Positions 20,482 to 28,669 are shown, counted from the first letter of the stretch. The stretch is DNA of 37,634 nucleotides from an uncultured Clostridia bacterium (GCA_946543085.1 CAMNLM010000008.1:1-37634); one strand, 5' to 3'. Made by a program: numbers and translations. The notes: a model not told the origin generated them from the sequence alone.

Positions 20482-21708
20482 TCAGGACGCCTTGGCCACC
20501 ACGGTGGTGTTGCCGGCAGCCACGGGCAGGCCGGAGGCCGCAACCAGCGCCACGGTGATCTTGTGGCCGTTGGTCGTGCTGATCAGGCCGTCCGCCGGCA
20601 GATCCGCCCATCCACCGGAGGTCTTCAGCGCGGTGCCGAAGGCCACGGCGGGCGCGGTGCCGGAGGCCGCCTTCCAGACCAGCTTCATGCCGGCGGGGAC
20701 GGCCGCATTCGTGGTGATCACGGAGTCGCCCACAGCAACGGTGCCAGCCACGGAGGTCACGGTCAGGGACGCCAGAGTGGTGTCCATGTTCACCAGCACG
20801 CCATCGGCCTTCTGGTCCATCGTCCACATGCCATGATAGATGGAGAACATGATCTTCCAGAATTCGCCTTCCTGGTTCAGATCCGGGTCGATCACTTTGG
20901 TGATCTGAGGGCGAGCCACGGCGTCCGCCACGGGACGGGCGGAGATGATCCAATTCACCTTCGGGCCGAGATCGGTGAACGTGACACCGCCCACGGTCTG
21001 GCCGGCAGTGACGCCATCGTTCACCTTGACGACGCTGTTCATGTAGCTGGTGGGCGTACCGACCAGATACTGATCATTCAGCGCCTCGATGCGCATGGTT
21101 GCGCTCCGAATGGAGAAGTCGCGGATGTTCAGATAGCGGGTGATCTCCTTGCTCTGCTGGAGCAGGTTCTTCATCTGCGTGCCGATCTGAACATACAGCT
21201 GCTCACCTTCGCCGATCTTGTCCTGCACCTTGGCGATATCGTCCAGCAGCAGGCCCAGGATGTTGTCCTTGGTGATGCTGGCCGAGGCCTGCGCAGTGAC
21301 AGAGGTCATGCCATAGCCCAGCGCCCCCTGCGCCAGCTTGGCGATACGCAGCCGGTCCACCTCGGGCACGACATGCTCGGCCAGGAACACGCGCAGGGCA
21401 TTGCCGACGGTCAGGGCCATATTCGTCTCGTCCACATCATAGCGGCCGATGGCGAAGTTGCGGCCACGGTACCACTGCAGCTGCTTGGTCTCCCAGCCGA
21501 GCGTCAGGTCGCCGTCCGGGGCCTTGTAGCCGTTCATGTTGCCCAGACCGTCCATGGACATGTAGGGGATCTTGATCTCCCGGCCGCCGGTCCACTCGAT
21601 GCCAGGATTGGTGTTCTCCATCCAGGCCGTGCGCGGCATGATGTAGAACTTCTCGTCCAGAATGCGGTTGAATACGGCCGCATAGTCGATGTTGTTGTTG
21701 AAAGCCAT
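20482..21708 (-). CDS. Major capsid protein with C-terminal accessory domain
   Basis: The 408-aa protein has an HK97-fold-like core in residues 1 to about 310 (ERILDEKF-like N-terminus, RDFSIRSATMRIEALND, FWKIMFSIYHGMWTMDQ). It is followed by about 95 residues of Thr/Val/Ala-rich beta sequence starting LASLTVTSVAGTVAVGD, resembling an Ig-like surface domain. Such extensions are displayed on the capsid exterior in related phages. A GAGAGGAG ribosome binding site precedes the ATG. It follows the scaffold gene. Confidence 0.9.
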   Translation of the reverse strand: MAFNNNIDYAAVFNRILDEKFYIMPRTAWMENTNPGIEWTGGREIKIPYMSMDGLGNMNGYKAPDGDLTLGWETKQLQWYRGRNFAIGRYDVDETNMALTVGNALRVFLAEHVVPEVDRLRIAKLAQGALGYGMTSVTAQASASITKDNILGLLLDDIAKVQDKIGEGEQLYVQIGTQMKNLLQQSKEITRYLNIRDFSIRSATMRIEALNDQYLVGTPTSYMNSVVKVNDGVTAGQTVGGVTFTDLGPKVNWIISARPVADAVARPQITKVIDPDLNQEGEFWKIMFSIYHGMWTMDQKADGVLVNMDTTLASLTVTSVAGTVAVGDSVITTNAAVPAGMKLVWKAASGTAPAVAFGTALKTSGGWADLPADGLISTTNGHKITVALVAASGLPVAAGNTTVVAKAS

Positions 21709-21730
21709 TGATTACGCTCCTCTCTGAAAA

Positions 21731-22279
21731 TTACTTCCAGCTGTCGGAGAGCTGCTTAAAGAGCTCGTCCTCCTTGCTGGTAGGGTTCACGCCCGGGTGT
21801 CCGGGCTGGCGGGAATACTGGGGCGTGTTCCTCGCGCCGTTCCCGCTCGGCTGGGGCTGCTCCGCCTCGAAGTACTCCTCGTAGCTCTCACGGATGCCCT
21901 TCAGCTGCTCCTCGACGGGTTTCGCGCCGTCCGCGCGGTCGATCATGCCGTACACCGTCTCGAAAAACTTGGGCTTGACGCCTTCGTATTCCTTCGAGCC
22001 GCGCGCCGTCTGCATGGCTTTGTAGGCGTCGAACTCGCCGCGAAGCTGCTTATAGGCGTCGCTCTCCGTCGGGTCGGGCGCTTTCTGCGCCTTCTCCCAC
22101 TCGGTTCTGGCATTGGTAAGCGCTGTTTCCTGAGCCTGAGCCGCCGCGCCCTTGGCGATGTAGCCATCGTCCAGTGCGCGCCCATACAGGCCAAAGACCT
22201 GCTCCGTCCGCTGCTCCGGCGTCAAGCCCTCATTGCTCATGATCTCATTCAGCGCTTTCCTGGTGAAGATGTTACTCAT
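21731..22279 (-). CDS. Capsid scaffolding protein
   Basis: The 182-aa protein is highly charged and helical (about 20-140), with a disordered Pro/Gly/Gln-rich C-terminal section. It sits directly upstream of the major capsid gene, as phage scaffolds do. AAAAAGGAGGAGT before the ATG is among the strongest ribosome binding sites in the genome. It is the first gene of the capsid unit after a structured leader. Confidence 0.82.
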   Translation of the reverse strand: MSNIFTRKALNEIMSNEGLTPEQRTEQVFGLYGRALDDGYIAKGAAAQAQETALTNARTEWEKAQKAPDPTESDAYKQLRGEFDAYKAMQTARGSKEYEGVKPKFFETVYGMIDRADGAKPVEEQLKGIRESYEEYFEAEQPQPSGNGARNTPQYSRQPGHPGVNPTSKEDELFKQLSDSWK

Positions 22280-22352
22280 ACTCCTCCTTTTTGCGGTGCG
22301 ATAGAGAGATGCACCGATGCGTGTTTATCGTCCCACCGGACGAGATGGTATG

Positions 22353-22390
22353 AAAAAAGCAACTGTCCGGAAATTCCGGATAGTTGCTTT
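22353..22390 (-). terminator. Rho-independent terminator upstream of the scaffold gene
   Basis: On the minus strand AAAGCAACTATCCGGAA pairs with TTCCGGACAGTTGCTTT (one G-T wobble) and is followed directly by a run of six T residues. It would stop transcripts arriving from the minor head and zinc-ribbon genes before the capsid genes. Confidence 0.85.
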
Positions 22391-22412
22391 AATCAGCAAA
22401 ATAGGCTATACT
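22384..22412 (+). promoter_or_regulatory. Possible rightward promoter into the T-arm-like hairpins
   Basis: TTGCTT (22384-22389) and TATACT (22407-22412) are separated by 17 bp on the plus strand, against the direction of all neighbouring genes. The -35 is part of the terminator stem, so the match may be fortuitous. If used, it would make a short RNA carrying the two T-arm-like hairpins. Confidence 0.35.
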
Positions 22413-22430
22413 ATTCGCGCAGGATAGCCC

Positions 22431-22503
22431 CCCCGTTCGAGTCGGGGAAGTAGAGGTTACGGGGTAGAGAAGGAAATCATACGCCCCTCGGGTTCGACTC
22501 CCG
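22431..22503 (+). other. Two tRNA T-arm-like hairpins (candidate structured RNA)
   Basis: On the plus strand CCCCG-TTCGAGT-CGGGG (22431-22447) is a perfect T-arm with a 7-nt TTCGANT loop. CGGG-TTCGACT-CCCG (22489-22503) is a second one with a 4-bp stem. Neither is preceded by D- and anticodon arms or followed by a matching acceptor strand or CCA, so these are not complete tRNAs. On the minus strand they are also hairpins, within the capsid leader. Confidence 0.5.
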
Positions 22504-22539
22504 TTAAATCAGGTGATGGCCGGCCTGCTTTCTTGTGCC

Positions 22540-22755
22540 TTATTGTTTAATCAGCTTTTGCTTTCCTGCGCTGCTTGGGCTTGTCCGCTTTTGCGGCGTC
22601 TGCGGCCCCTGTGGGCACGTCGGCGCAGGCTTGGCCGGAGCTTCCGGCTTATCCGCCCTGGGCCACTCCAGCAGCTCCAGCGGCAGCAGCGCGCCGCAGT
22701 CCATGCAGGTGAGCACGTTGCCCGTGCATTTCAGATGTTCATGCTTGCAGCCCAT
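22540..22755 (-). CDS. Small zinc-ribbon protein, 71 aa
   Basis: It starts MGCKHEHLKCTGNVLTCMDC: Cys/His pairs at residues 3/5 and 10/17/20 form a compact zinc ribbon, followed by a Pro/Lys-rich basic tail (about 40-71). AAGGAGGTACGAT precedes the ATG at 22755. It lies between two terminators, between the minor head and scaffold genes. It may bind nucleic acid; its function is unknown. Confidence 0.72.
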   Translation of the reverse strand: MGCKHEHLKCTGNVLTCMDCGALLPLELLEWPRADKPEAPAKPAPTCPQGPQTPQKRTSPSSAGKQKLIKQ

Positions 22756-22777
22756 ATCGTACCTCCTTACCGGCATC

Positions 22778-22797
22778 AAAAAACCGCCCGTAGGCGG
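22778..22797 (-). terminator. Rho-independent terminator after the minor head gene
   Basis: On the minus strand CCGCC-TACG-GGCGG is followed by six T residues. It would end or attenuate the terminase-portal-minor head transcript. Confidence 0.82.
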
Positions 22798-22818
22798 CTT
22801 CAAACAGTCAACCAGATA

Positions 22819-22920
22819 CTACAGTGTACAGAATCTTTTCGCGAACTCATCGGAAGCCTGCTTCCCCTGAGAAAACTGAGCGATCATGAACACGCTCTCA
22901 CCAGCGCCGGTATCTATCAT
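22819..22920 (-). CDS. 33-aa peptide coupled to the minor head gene
   Basis: ATG at 22920 overlaps the TGA of the minor head gene (ATGA), and the frame ends with TAG at 22819, just before the terminator. The product (MIDTGAGESVFMIAQFSQGK then QASDEFAKRFCTL) has normal amino-acid composition. No family is recognised and it could be spurious, but the coupling matches other junctions here. Confidence 0.45.
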   Translation of the reverse strand: MIDTGAGESVFMIAQFSQGKQASDEFAKRFCTL

Positions 22921-24248
22921 GACTTTGTCGCAAAGACAGACTTAGGCGCATGAGCCTTGGGCGACGATTGTGCTCCCCCGAAAAACTCGTTAATCCTGTC
23001 CCGCGTCTCCGTCGGGAAGGCCACCGGGTCGTAGGTGTCCTTCTTCGGCCACGTCGCGTCCACCGGCGTATACTCCCGGCTCCGCCGCCGCGCCCGGCCG
23101 GTCTCGTCGCAGAAGGCGTCGATGTCGCTGCTGGCCTTGCTGACCTTCGCCCGCTGCGCCTGAATAGCCTCAGGATCGGCGCCCTGGGCCTTGAGCACGG
23201 CCAGATCCCGCCGCTCCTCGCGCAGCTTACGCTCCAGCGCCCGCTGCTGCTGGCTCTCGGCGTAGGCCTGTTCGTTCTCCTCCGGGTCCTGCGGCTCGCC
23301 TTTGAGCGTCGAGAAGCCGGGAATGAAGTTCATCGGGTAGTGACGGCAGTTCACACCGAACAGACCGCCGCCCCAGCGGAAGGACTCGATCTCGTCCTCG
23401 CTGTGCACGGCCACGTCCTCGCCATACAGGTCTTGGACCGTCCCGGTCCATCCGCTGCGGGAGAGCACCTTGCCCTGCCAGGGATAGCAGAGGGGGCGCG
23501 CGCCATTGTGGCTGCTGACTTGGTAGAAATCGCAGCCGTATTGCTCCGCGCGCTCGCTGATCGCCTCGCGGGCCGTGTTGAACATGGTCGTGCGGATGTC
23601 CATGGCGACGTAAGCCTCGGGGCTCCACTGCCGCCCGGCATGATCCACGAAGCCGGTCAGCCCGTTCTGGACCATCTTGCCGACTGCCTCACGCATGGCC
23701 GTATTCCAGGAGGAGACGCCCGTCACGACTTCGCCGGCGCCCACGTTCAGGATGGACTGGGACCGGGCGATCCGCGCTGTAACGTCCGCCACAGTGGCCT
23801 GGTAGGCCGCCTGCGTGGACTCCAACATCACGGTGTTGACCAGGTTGAGTTTATCTGCAGACTGCCTGTAGTAGGCTTGGAAGGCCTGCATCTGGTTCGG
23901 CGTGACCTCGTCCGGGAGCATGCCTGTGCCCTGAAGAAGCCCCTTCTGCGCCGCCTTCCGCAGCTTCGGCTCCTCGCCCTTCAGCGCATCCATGATTGCG
24001 GCCTCAAGGGAGGCCCGGAGAGCCTCGTCAGCGCTGCCCAGGCTCTGCATGATGATGTCCACCGACTCCCGGTTTACCTGCCCCATCTGGGCCAGCAGGC
24101 GCGCCTGGTAGTCGAAAGAGCCGCGGATCTGATCCGCGTTTTTGATGTAAGGGAAGTGCCGGGCGAGATTGACCAGGAGGCGATCTGTCACAGAGCCATA
24201 GACCTCAGCCATCGCCCAGCTCATATCGTCCAGAAACGACGGCCTCAT
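22917..24248 (-). CDS. Minor capsid protein (Phage_min_cap2 family)
   Basis: The 443-aa protein follows the portal gene and has the family's central block YVAMDIRTTMFNTAREAI around residue 210, SSHNGARPLCYPWQGK and FGVNCRHYPMNFIPG. It resembles Mu gpF-type head-morphogenesis proteins. The C-terminal third is charged and helical with many Glu/Arg (QQQRALERKLREERRDLAVL). It is likely an internal or portal-associated head protein. Confidence 0.87.
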   Translation of the reverse strand: MRPSFLDDMSWAMAEVYGSVTDRLLVNLARHFPYIKNADQIRGSFDYQARLLAQMGQVNRESVDIIMQSLGSADEALRASLEAAIMDALKGEEPKLRKAAQKGLLQGTGMLPDEVTPNQMQAFQAYYRQSADKLNLVNTVMLESTQAAYQATVADVTARIARSQSILNVGAGEVVTGVSSWNTAMREAVGKMVQNGLTGFVDHAGRQWSPEAYVAMDIRTTMFNTAREAISERAEQYGCDFYQVSSHNGARPLCYPWQGKVLSRSGWTGTVQDLYGEDVAVHSEDEIESFRWGGGLFGVNCRHYPMNFIPGFSTLKGEPQDPEENEQAYAESQQQRALERKLREERRDLAVLKAQGADPEAIQAQRAKVSKASSDIDAFCDETGRARRRSREYTPVDATWPKKDTYDPVAFPTETRDRINEFFGGAQSSPKAHAPKSVFATKS

Positions 24249-24254
24249 GTCCTA

Positions 24255-25859
24255 TCACTCCATCCCGCCAAACAGCCGCGTCACTTCCACCGAGCTGGTG
24301 GGCGTCTCCGCGGCGATCTGCTTGAGCTCTGTGTCAGCCTGCTCCGCCGTGTAGCCCAGCGTGTCCATCATGAATTTCTTTTTGCTCATGAGCGAAGCGC
24401 CTACCAGCATCACGCCCTGGTTGATCTCGGCGTTCTTGTCCTGGATGATCGAATCGTCGAACGTAACGGCCACGTCGTAGCCGCCAGCGACCAGCTGCGC
24501 CACCGGCTTGCCCTCCCAGGTGAGCCCGTAGCGCACAGCCAGGTCAATGATCGCGTGCACCATGTCGATCAGCGCGTCCCGGACGTTGTTCTCGTGGGCC
24601 TTGACGGTGCCGTAGGTCTTGCTGTTCTCGCTGATGACCTCCGTGGCCGTCTTCATGCCCTTCTGCTGGTCGAAGGCCAGCGTGCCAGGGTCGAAGCCCA
24701 CCTGGTTGCAGAGGATCGCCATCTCACCGTTGATGCCGGTGATATGCTGATCCACGCGCAGCTCCACGGAGTTGTCGTAGATCTTCAGGTCCTCAGGGTT
24801 GTCCGTCGACAGCGCTTCCCAGACCTCGTCGTCCGCGTCGAAGTAGCGCTGCGGCGCGCCGTTGTTCACGCTCGCGGACAGGCGCATCGCCCGCGTCGGG
24901 GCGATGATCCTCTTCTTGCCCAGGACGAATTCACGCTGCAGGCTGTCGAACATGATGTCCAGGCCGTGCAGCGTGCCCAGCGCCGGCGCGTAGATCGACA
25001 TGCCCATGGGGCTGTTGTCGTCCGCGTAGTTCGCGCCGAAGGGCTTGAAATACTGGAAATAGGCCGTGTCCACGTCCTCGATGGTCGTGTCCGGAGAGAG
25101 GAGCGGGTAGATCTCGTTCAACGGATACCACCAGCCCAGGATGCTCTGCGGTTCCTCGGTCTCCTTGATCGGCATGCGGTAGAGATCGTTCGTCACCCGG
25201 TATGTGCGGCCGTCCCAGTGATGCCACTCCACGACGGTATAGTAATAACCGTCCCGCGCCTCGCGGCTGAGGAAGATCCCGCTCTTCACGCGGGCGTTGT
25301 CCCAGGCCGTCGGCACGAACTGGCTGGCCATCGTATAGCCCAGCCGGACCTTGCCCTCGCCGAGGTCGTTGCCCTCTTCGTCCTTCGGCACCTCGACCCA
25401 TTCGCGGATCGCGCCGCCGCCCAGCGCCATGCTCTTCTCCAGCAGGTCGCCGAAGGCCACGCCGAAGCGGTTCTCCCTCAGGACCTCCTGCAGAAATTCG
25501 TCCAGCGGGTCCGGCTCCTTGCTGGCCGGATCGTGGGAAGCACTGCTGGCCGTGATCGCGCAACGCTCATTCCACACGTACCGTGCCATCTGGCTGCAGG
25601 CCATCTTACCTGCGTTCATGGTGGCCATGGTGCGCGTCTTGCCCTTCGGATTGTTCAGCGTCTTCATCGGCACCTTGTGCCAGGCCTTGTAGAAGCCCTT
25701 GTAGATCGCCAGCCAGGGGAGGATGTACAGCGTGTAGTACTCCCGGAAAGCGGGCACGCCGTCCAGCTCAAAAACGTCTTTCTTGAAAAGCTCCGCGCTC
25801 TCCGCCACCCTGTTCACCCCGTTTCTGATCCTGTCGCGGATTCTGTCTATCAGTTTCAT
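24255..25859 (-). CDS. Portal protein (SPP1 gp6-like)
   Basis: A 534-aa portal of the Phage_prot_Gp6 type. It lies between terminase large subunit and minor head protein, the standard order. Its N-terminal helices (KLIDRIRDRIRNGVNRV), central wing/stem region and helical C-terminal crown fit. It forms the dodecameric DNA entry channel at one capsid vertex. The ATG follows GGCGGTGAGCCG. Confidence 0.9.
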   Translation of the reverse strand: MKLIDRIRDRIRNGVNRVAESAELFKKDVFELDGVPAFREYYTLYILPWLAIYKGFYKAWHKVPMKTLNNPKGKTRTMATMNAGKMACSQMARYVWNERCAITASSASHDPASKEPDPLDEFLQEVLRENRFGVAFGDLLEKSMALGGGAIREWVEVPKDEEGNDLGEGKVRLGYTMASQFVPTAWDNARVKSGIFLSREARDGYYYTVVEWHHWDGRTYRVTNDLYRMPIKETEEPQSILGWWYPLNEIYPLLSPDTTIEDVDTAYFQYFKPFGANYADDNSPMGMSIYAPALGTLHGLDIMFDSLQREFVLGKKRIIAPTRAMRLSASVNNGAPQRYFDADDEVWEALSTDNPEDLKIYDNSVELRVDQHITGINGEMAILCNQVGFDPGTLAFDQQKGMKTATEVISENSKTYGTVKAHENNVRDALIDMVHAIIDLAVRYGLTWEGKPVAQLVAGGYDVAVTFDDSIIQDKNAEINQGVMLVGASLMSKKKFMMDTLGYTAEQADTELKQIAAETPTSSVEVTRLFGGME

Positions 25860-25871
25860 CGGCTCACCGCC

Positions 25872-27164
25872 TTATAAGCCCCAGAGGCCGTAGGCCTTGG
25901 CGAAATGGTTGTAAGCGTAGCGCGCCTCGTCCATGCTGTGGTTGTACGCGTCCACGGGTTCGCCGCGCTCATTGACGCAGTAGAGCCCGGCCTCCTTGAC
26001 AAAGGCCTCTGTGCCGAAGCGCTCGTCCTCGACGAGGTAGAAGCGCCCGTCGCTGATCCCGCTCTGCAGCATCTCGATGCCGACCTTGAGGCCCTTCGAC
26101 GCGCCACGCACGTCGTGGCCGTTGTTATCCGCGCCGTTGGTCATGACGCCCAGCTTCTCGATCTCAAGCCTGAGCGCCTTGCAGGCCGGATCGATATAGA
26201 CCGCGTTCTCCCGCATCCGAAACTTCTGCCGCATGTAGGGAAGGAAGTCGCCCACGATCTGCCGCGCCTGGTCGCTCATGGCCATCTGGCCGCCGTCATA
26301 GCGCCAGTTCCCACAGCGGTACAGCCGGTATTCCTTCGGCCCCGGCGCATAGCGCTCGCCCAGGTAGCCGGCGATGTAGAAGCCGATGCTGGTCGCGTCC
26401 GTCGTGCCGCCGTCACCGGCGACGAAGGCTTCGACCGCGTTGAACTCGTCCGGGATGCGGTCCACGATGTGCTTGCCCGGATCGAACATCCAGTAGATCA
26501 CGCCCTCGGGGATCGTCCGCTCGCCCAGCCAGTCGCGCTTATACAGAAATGGTGACTTGCGGCAGGCCGTCTCGATCTCATGAAGACGCTGCGGCGTCAG
26601 GACCGGGTTGTCCTGGCAGGTCCAATGCAGGAAGCGACAGTCCTGCACCTGCAGGACGTTTTTAATACAGGGGTCCGCGGGCGCGGGCGGGTTGAGATCC
26701 GCGATGTGCCAGCGGTCCCGCGCCGCGTAGGTCCGGCGCAGGCATTCCTGGACCATCGTCTCGTGCAGCAGATTGATCTCGCAGAAATAGACGCTGCCCA
26801 GACTCATGCCGGTGATCGCCTTGTGGCTGTCCGCCTTGCCGCCGCCCTTCCAGTAGACCTTGCGCTCGCCGTCCGGCAACTTGACCAGCAGGTGCGCGCC
26901 GCTGTCGTCGTGGCTCACCCGGCAGCTGCCGGCGAAGATGTGCAAGAGCCCCATGCCGTCGCCCTCCATGATGAGCCGGTAGGCCTGCTCTGCGCTGTAC
27001 GCGGTGACCAGGTGGTTCGCGTCTCGGCTGCGGATCAGGTGCCGGGCGAAGCGCATCGTCCCCGCGGTCGTCTTGCCGGATCGCGGCGTGCCTTCATTCC
27101 AGTCCAGCACGTGATCAAACGGCGCCATGATAAGATCGCGCTGCTTCGCGCCCCATTCGATCAT
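25872..27164 (-). CDS. terL: Terminase large subunit
   Basis: The 430-aa protein has a Walker A motif EGTPRSGKTT (24-33), a Walker B-like strand VYFCEINLL (125-133), a coupling motif DLNPPAP (156-162), and RNase H-like nuclease residues beginning DGGTTDATS (D251 and D256), with further acidic residues at VYIDPACK (about 342) and SMDEARYA. It packages DNA and cuts concatemers. It is the Terminase_3/Terminase_6-like type. The ATG overlaps the small subunit stop by 4 bp. Confidence 0.93.
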   Translation of the reverse strand: MIEWGAKQRDLIMAPFDHVLDWNEGTPRSGKTTAGTMRFARHLIRSRDANHLVTAYSAEQAYRLIMEGDGMGLLHIFAGSCRVSHDDSGAHLLVKLPDGERKVYWKGGGKADSHKAITGMSLGSVYFCEINLLHETMVQECLRRTYAARDRWHIADLNPPAPADPCIKNVLQVQDCRFLHWTCQDNPVLTPQRLHEIETACRKSPFLYKRDWLGERTIPEGVIYWMFDPGKHIVDRIPDEFNAVEAFVAGDGGTTDATSIGFYIAGYLGERYAPGPKEYRLYRCGNWRYDGGQMAMSDQARQIVGDFLPYMRQKFRMRENAVYIDPACKALRLEIEKLGVMTNGADNNGHDVRGASKGLKVGIEMLQSGISDGRFYLVEDERFGTEAFVKEAGLYCVNERGEPVDAYNHSMDEARYAYNHFAKAYGLWGL

Positions 27165-27649
27165 GACTGCGCCCTCCGCTCCAGATCCAGGAGGGACTGC
27201 AGCAGCGCATTCGGCCGCTCTGCCGCCTCAGCTTCCCGGCGCTCGCGCCAGACATCAGGCTTACGGTTCGCCAGCCAGAACTTCTGCGCGTTGACGTTCG
27301 CCGGAACGTGCACTTCATCGACCCCGGTCTCCAGCGTCTCCCATTCGCGCACCTTGTGGCCAAGATCGTCATACTCCACGTGTCGGAGCTTGAAGGTCTT
27401 GTGCACTTTCGCCGTATACCCCAGGCAGAGATCGTGCATGGCGTTCTCGACTTCCACGTCATAGGGCTCGCGGCCACGCGCCAAAGCGTCCGAAATGTCC
27501 GGGAAATCCACTTTCCAGGCCTGCAAGGTGGAGCGGCTCACACCGACCTTTTTTGCGATCTGCTCGTTGGAGAGCCCGTCCCGGGCCCAGGCCCGAAGCA
27601 GCAACAGGCCGTCGGGCGTCAGCCATTTCTGAAACTTGCCCGTCGCCAT
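27161..27649 (-). CDS. terS: Terminase small subunit
   Basis: The 162-aa protein begins with a helix-turn-helix (GLLLLRAWARDGLSNEQIAK, then KVGVSRSTLQAWK) that would bind the packaging site. A helical oligomerisation region and a C-terminal segment (NVNAQKFWLANRKPDVWRER) typical of this family follow. The start at 27649 has GGGAGG 7 bases upstream. A longer in-frame extension has no ribosome binding site. Confidence 0.87.
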   Translation of the reverse strand: MATGKFQKWLTPDGLLLLRAWARDGLSNEQIAKKVGVSRSTLQAWKVDFPDISDALARGREPYDVEVENAMHDLCLGYTAKVHKTFKLRHVEYDDLGHKVREWETLETGVDEVHVPANVNAQKFWLANRKPDVWRERREAEAAERPNALLQSLLDLERRAQS

Positions 27650-27881
27650 GCCGCCGCCTCCCTTCGGGCAATAAACCCCACGTATCGAAAATAGCCCGCC
27701 TTGAATCCCACTACGCGCGAAAGACACCAAAAAACGCGCCGAGACAGGCGGGCACGCCGCCGGAGTGGAGGTATTAAGGCCGCGCCGCCCTTATAGGGCA
27801 TAGGAAAAGCGGATAGACATCTGGCCTATCCGCTTCCGGGCATTATAATAATATCACAGGCAAAACATGAAGTTCAATGGT
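27650..27881. promoter_or_regulatory. Early/late control region upstream of the terminase genes
   Basis: A gap without a gene between the ArpU-like activator and terminase. On the minus strand TTGAAC (27872-27877) and TATTAT (27848-27853, preceded by TG) are 18 bp apart, and a TATAAT lies at 27842-27847. A strong hairpin follows. Between the hairpin and the terS start there is no clear sigma-70 promoter, as expected if the late promoter needs the phage activator. A run GGAGGTATTAAGG on the plus strand (27767-27779) has no gene attached. Confidence 0.5.
27807..27835 (-). terminator. Hairpin terminator at the end of the early operon
   Basis: AAGCGGATAG and CTATCCGCTT form a perfect 10-bp stem with a 9-nt loop. 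On the minus strand it is followed by TTCC, a weak U-tract. It is well placed to end the early transcript after the ArpU-like gene. Confidence 0.65.
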
Positions 27882-28298
27882 CTACCGCTGGAATTCTGCC
27901 GGGACTCTGACCTTTTTCAGCGCCCGGCCATGCAGCTCATAAACCCATCGCACATCACGCAGACCGATACGCTCGGCCACCTGCTCCCATGTGTACCCAT
28001 CCAGATAATACAGCTCCAGCACCTCTCGCAGCCGTGCCTCCTCCACCTGATCGATGGCGTCCATGGCCGCCTGCTTCTGCCGTACCATCTCCCTGATCCT
28101 GGCGTTGACGCGCTTCTCCAGCTCGATCACCCGGTCAGCCGTCTCCGTCCAGTCCACAGCCCCGCCCCGGGGCATACCGGTGAGATTGGACATGCGGCCA
28201 GTCTCCAGCCTCGCGCGCATCCGCTTCAGCCTCTCCATGGCCTCGTCGATGCGTCGATCCGCAGTCCGCGCCAGCTGTAAAAATGCTTTTGCGGTCAC
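27882..28298 (-). CDS. ArpU-like/sigma-region-4-like late transcription activator
   Basis: The 138-aa protein ends in a sigma factor region 4-like helix-turn-helix (LELYYLDGYTWEQVAERIG, then LRDVRWVYELHGRALKKV), preceded by a helical N-terminus, as in the ArpU/DUF1492 type late regulators of Bacillota phages. It is the last gene of the early operon and lies immediately before the late control region, the expected place for a late activator. GTG at 28298 overlaps the upstream stop (GTGA), with GGAGGA upstream. Confidence 0.82.
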   Translation of the reverse strand: MTAKAFLQLARTADRRIDEAMERLKRMRARLETGRMSNLTGMPRGGAVDWTETADRVIELEKRVNARIREMVRQKQAAMDAIDQVEEARLREVLELYYLDGYTWEQVAERIGLRDVRWVYELHGRALKKVRVPAEFQR

Positions 28299-28669
28299 GT
28301 GCTCTCCTCCTGCTGGTCCTCCCACAGCATCGTGCCAACCTCATGCGCCTGTTCCCACGGATAGATGTTCACGCACCCGCAGTCGTCGCACAAGATCTTG
28401 CGTTTGGTATACTCCACCCCGTAAAGGTGACCGGAGCCGCCGCACCTGCCACACACAAAATACGGCGTACCGCCGGGCGTCAAAAAATCTCCGGTCACCT
28501 TCACCCATCTGCTGATAACAATCGGCTGTTGCAGGCACCTCGTCGCGTCCACAATCAGCTCTCTGAGCTGCCTGATCCCGATGCCGTTGACATAGCACTG
28601 GGTCCCGTCCAAACCACACGCCACAGCGTGCAGGTCGTTCAGCCTCTTGATGATCTCTTCCCTGGTCAT
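28295..28669 (-). CDS. DnaJ-type zinc-ribbon protein, 124 aa
   Basis: It starts MTREEIIKRLNDLHAVACGL, has a helical N-terminal half, and near residues 75-100 carries CGRCGGSGHLYG and CDDCGC, a zinc-binding CxxCxGxG-type pair. It overlaps both neighbours by 4 bp. A nucleic-acid or protein-binding accessory role is possible; no family is certain. A long upstream extension in frame is Gly/Arg-rich and lies over the helicase gene, so it was rejected. Confidence 0.75.
   Translation of the reverse strand: MTREEIIKRLNDLHAVACGLDGTQCYVNGIGIRQLRELIVDATRCLQQPIVISRWVKVTGDFLTPGGTPYFVCGRCGGSGHLYGVEYTKRKILCDDCGCVNIYPWEQAHEVGTMLWEDQQEEST

Larger units (their letters stand above)
22280..22539 (-). promoter_or_regulatory. 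Structured 260-nt leader of the capsid genes
   Basis: There is no gene here. Inverted repeats occur at CGGTGC/GCACCG (22294-22316), TCGTCC/GGACGA (22328-22343), a strong terminator (22353-22390), GGCTAT/ATAGCC (22404-22429), CCCCG/CGGGG (22431-22447) and CGGG/CCCG (22489-22503). The 10-mer TTTAATCAGC occurs at both 22388-22397 and 22546-22555. The terminator implies that capsid transcripts are controlled separately from the terminase-portal genes. No convincing minus-strand sigma-70 promoter was seen. Confidence 0.6.

Noticed and set aside
22431..22512. One or two complete tRNA genes around the TTCGANT loops
   Set aside because: The 7-nt segments after each T-arm have no complementary 5' acceptor strand upstream, and no D-arm or CCA is present.
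22950..25877. 975-aa plus-strand open frame opposite the portal and minor head genes
   Set aside because: Composition (Val, Leu, Arg, His-rich) and exact opposition to two well-supported genes show it is a high-GC antisense shadow.
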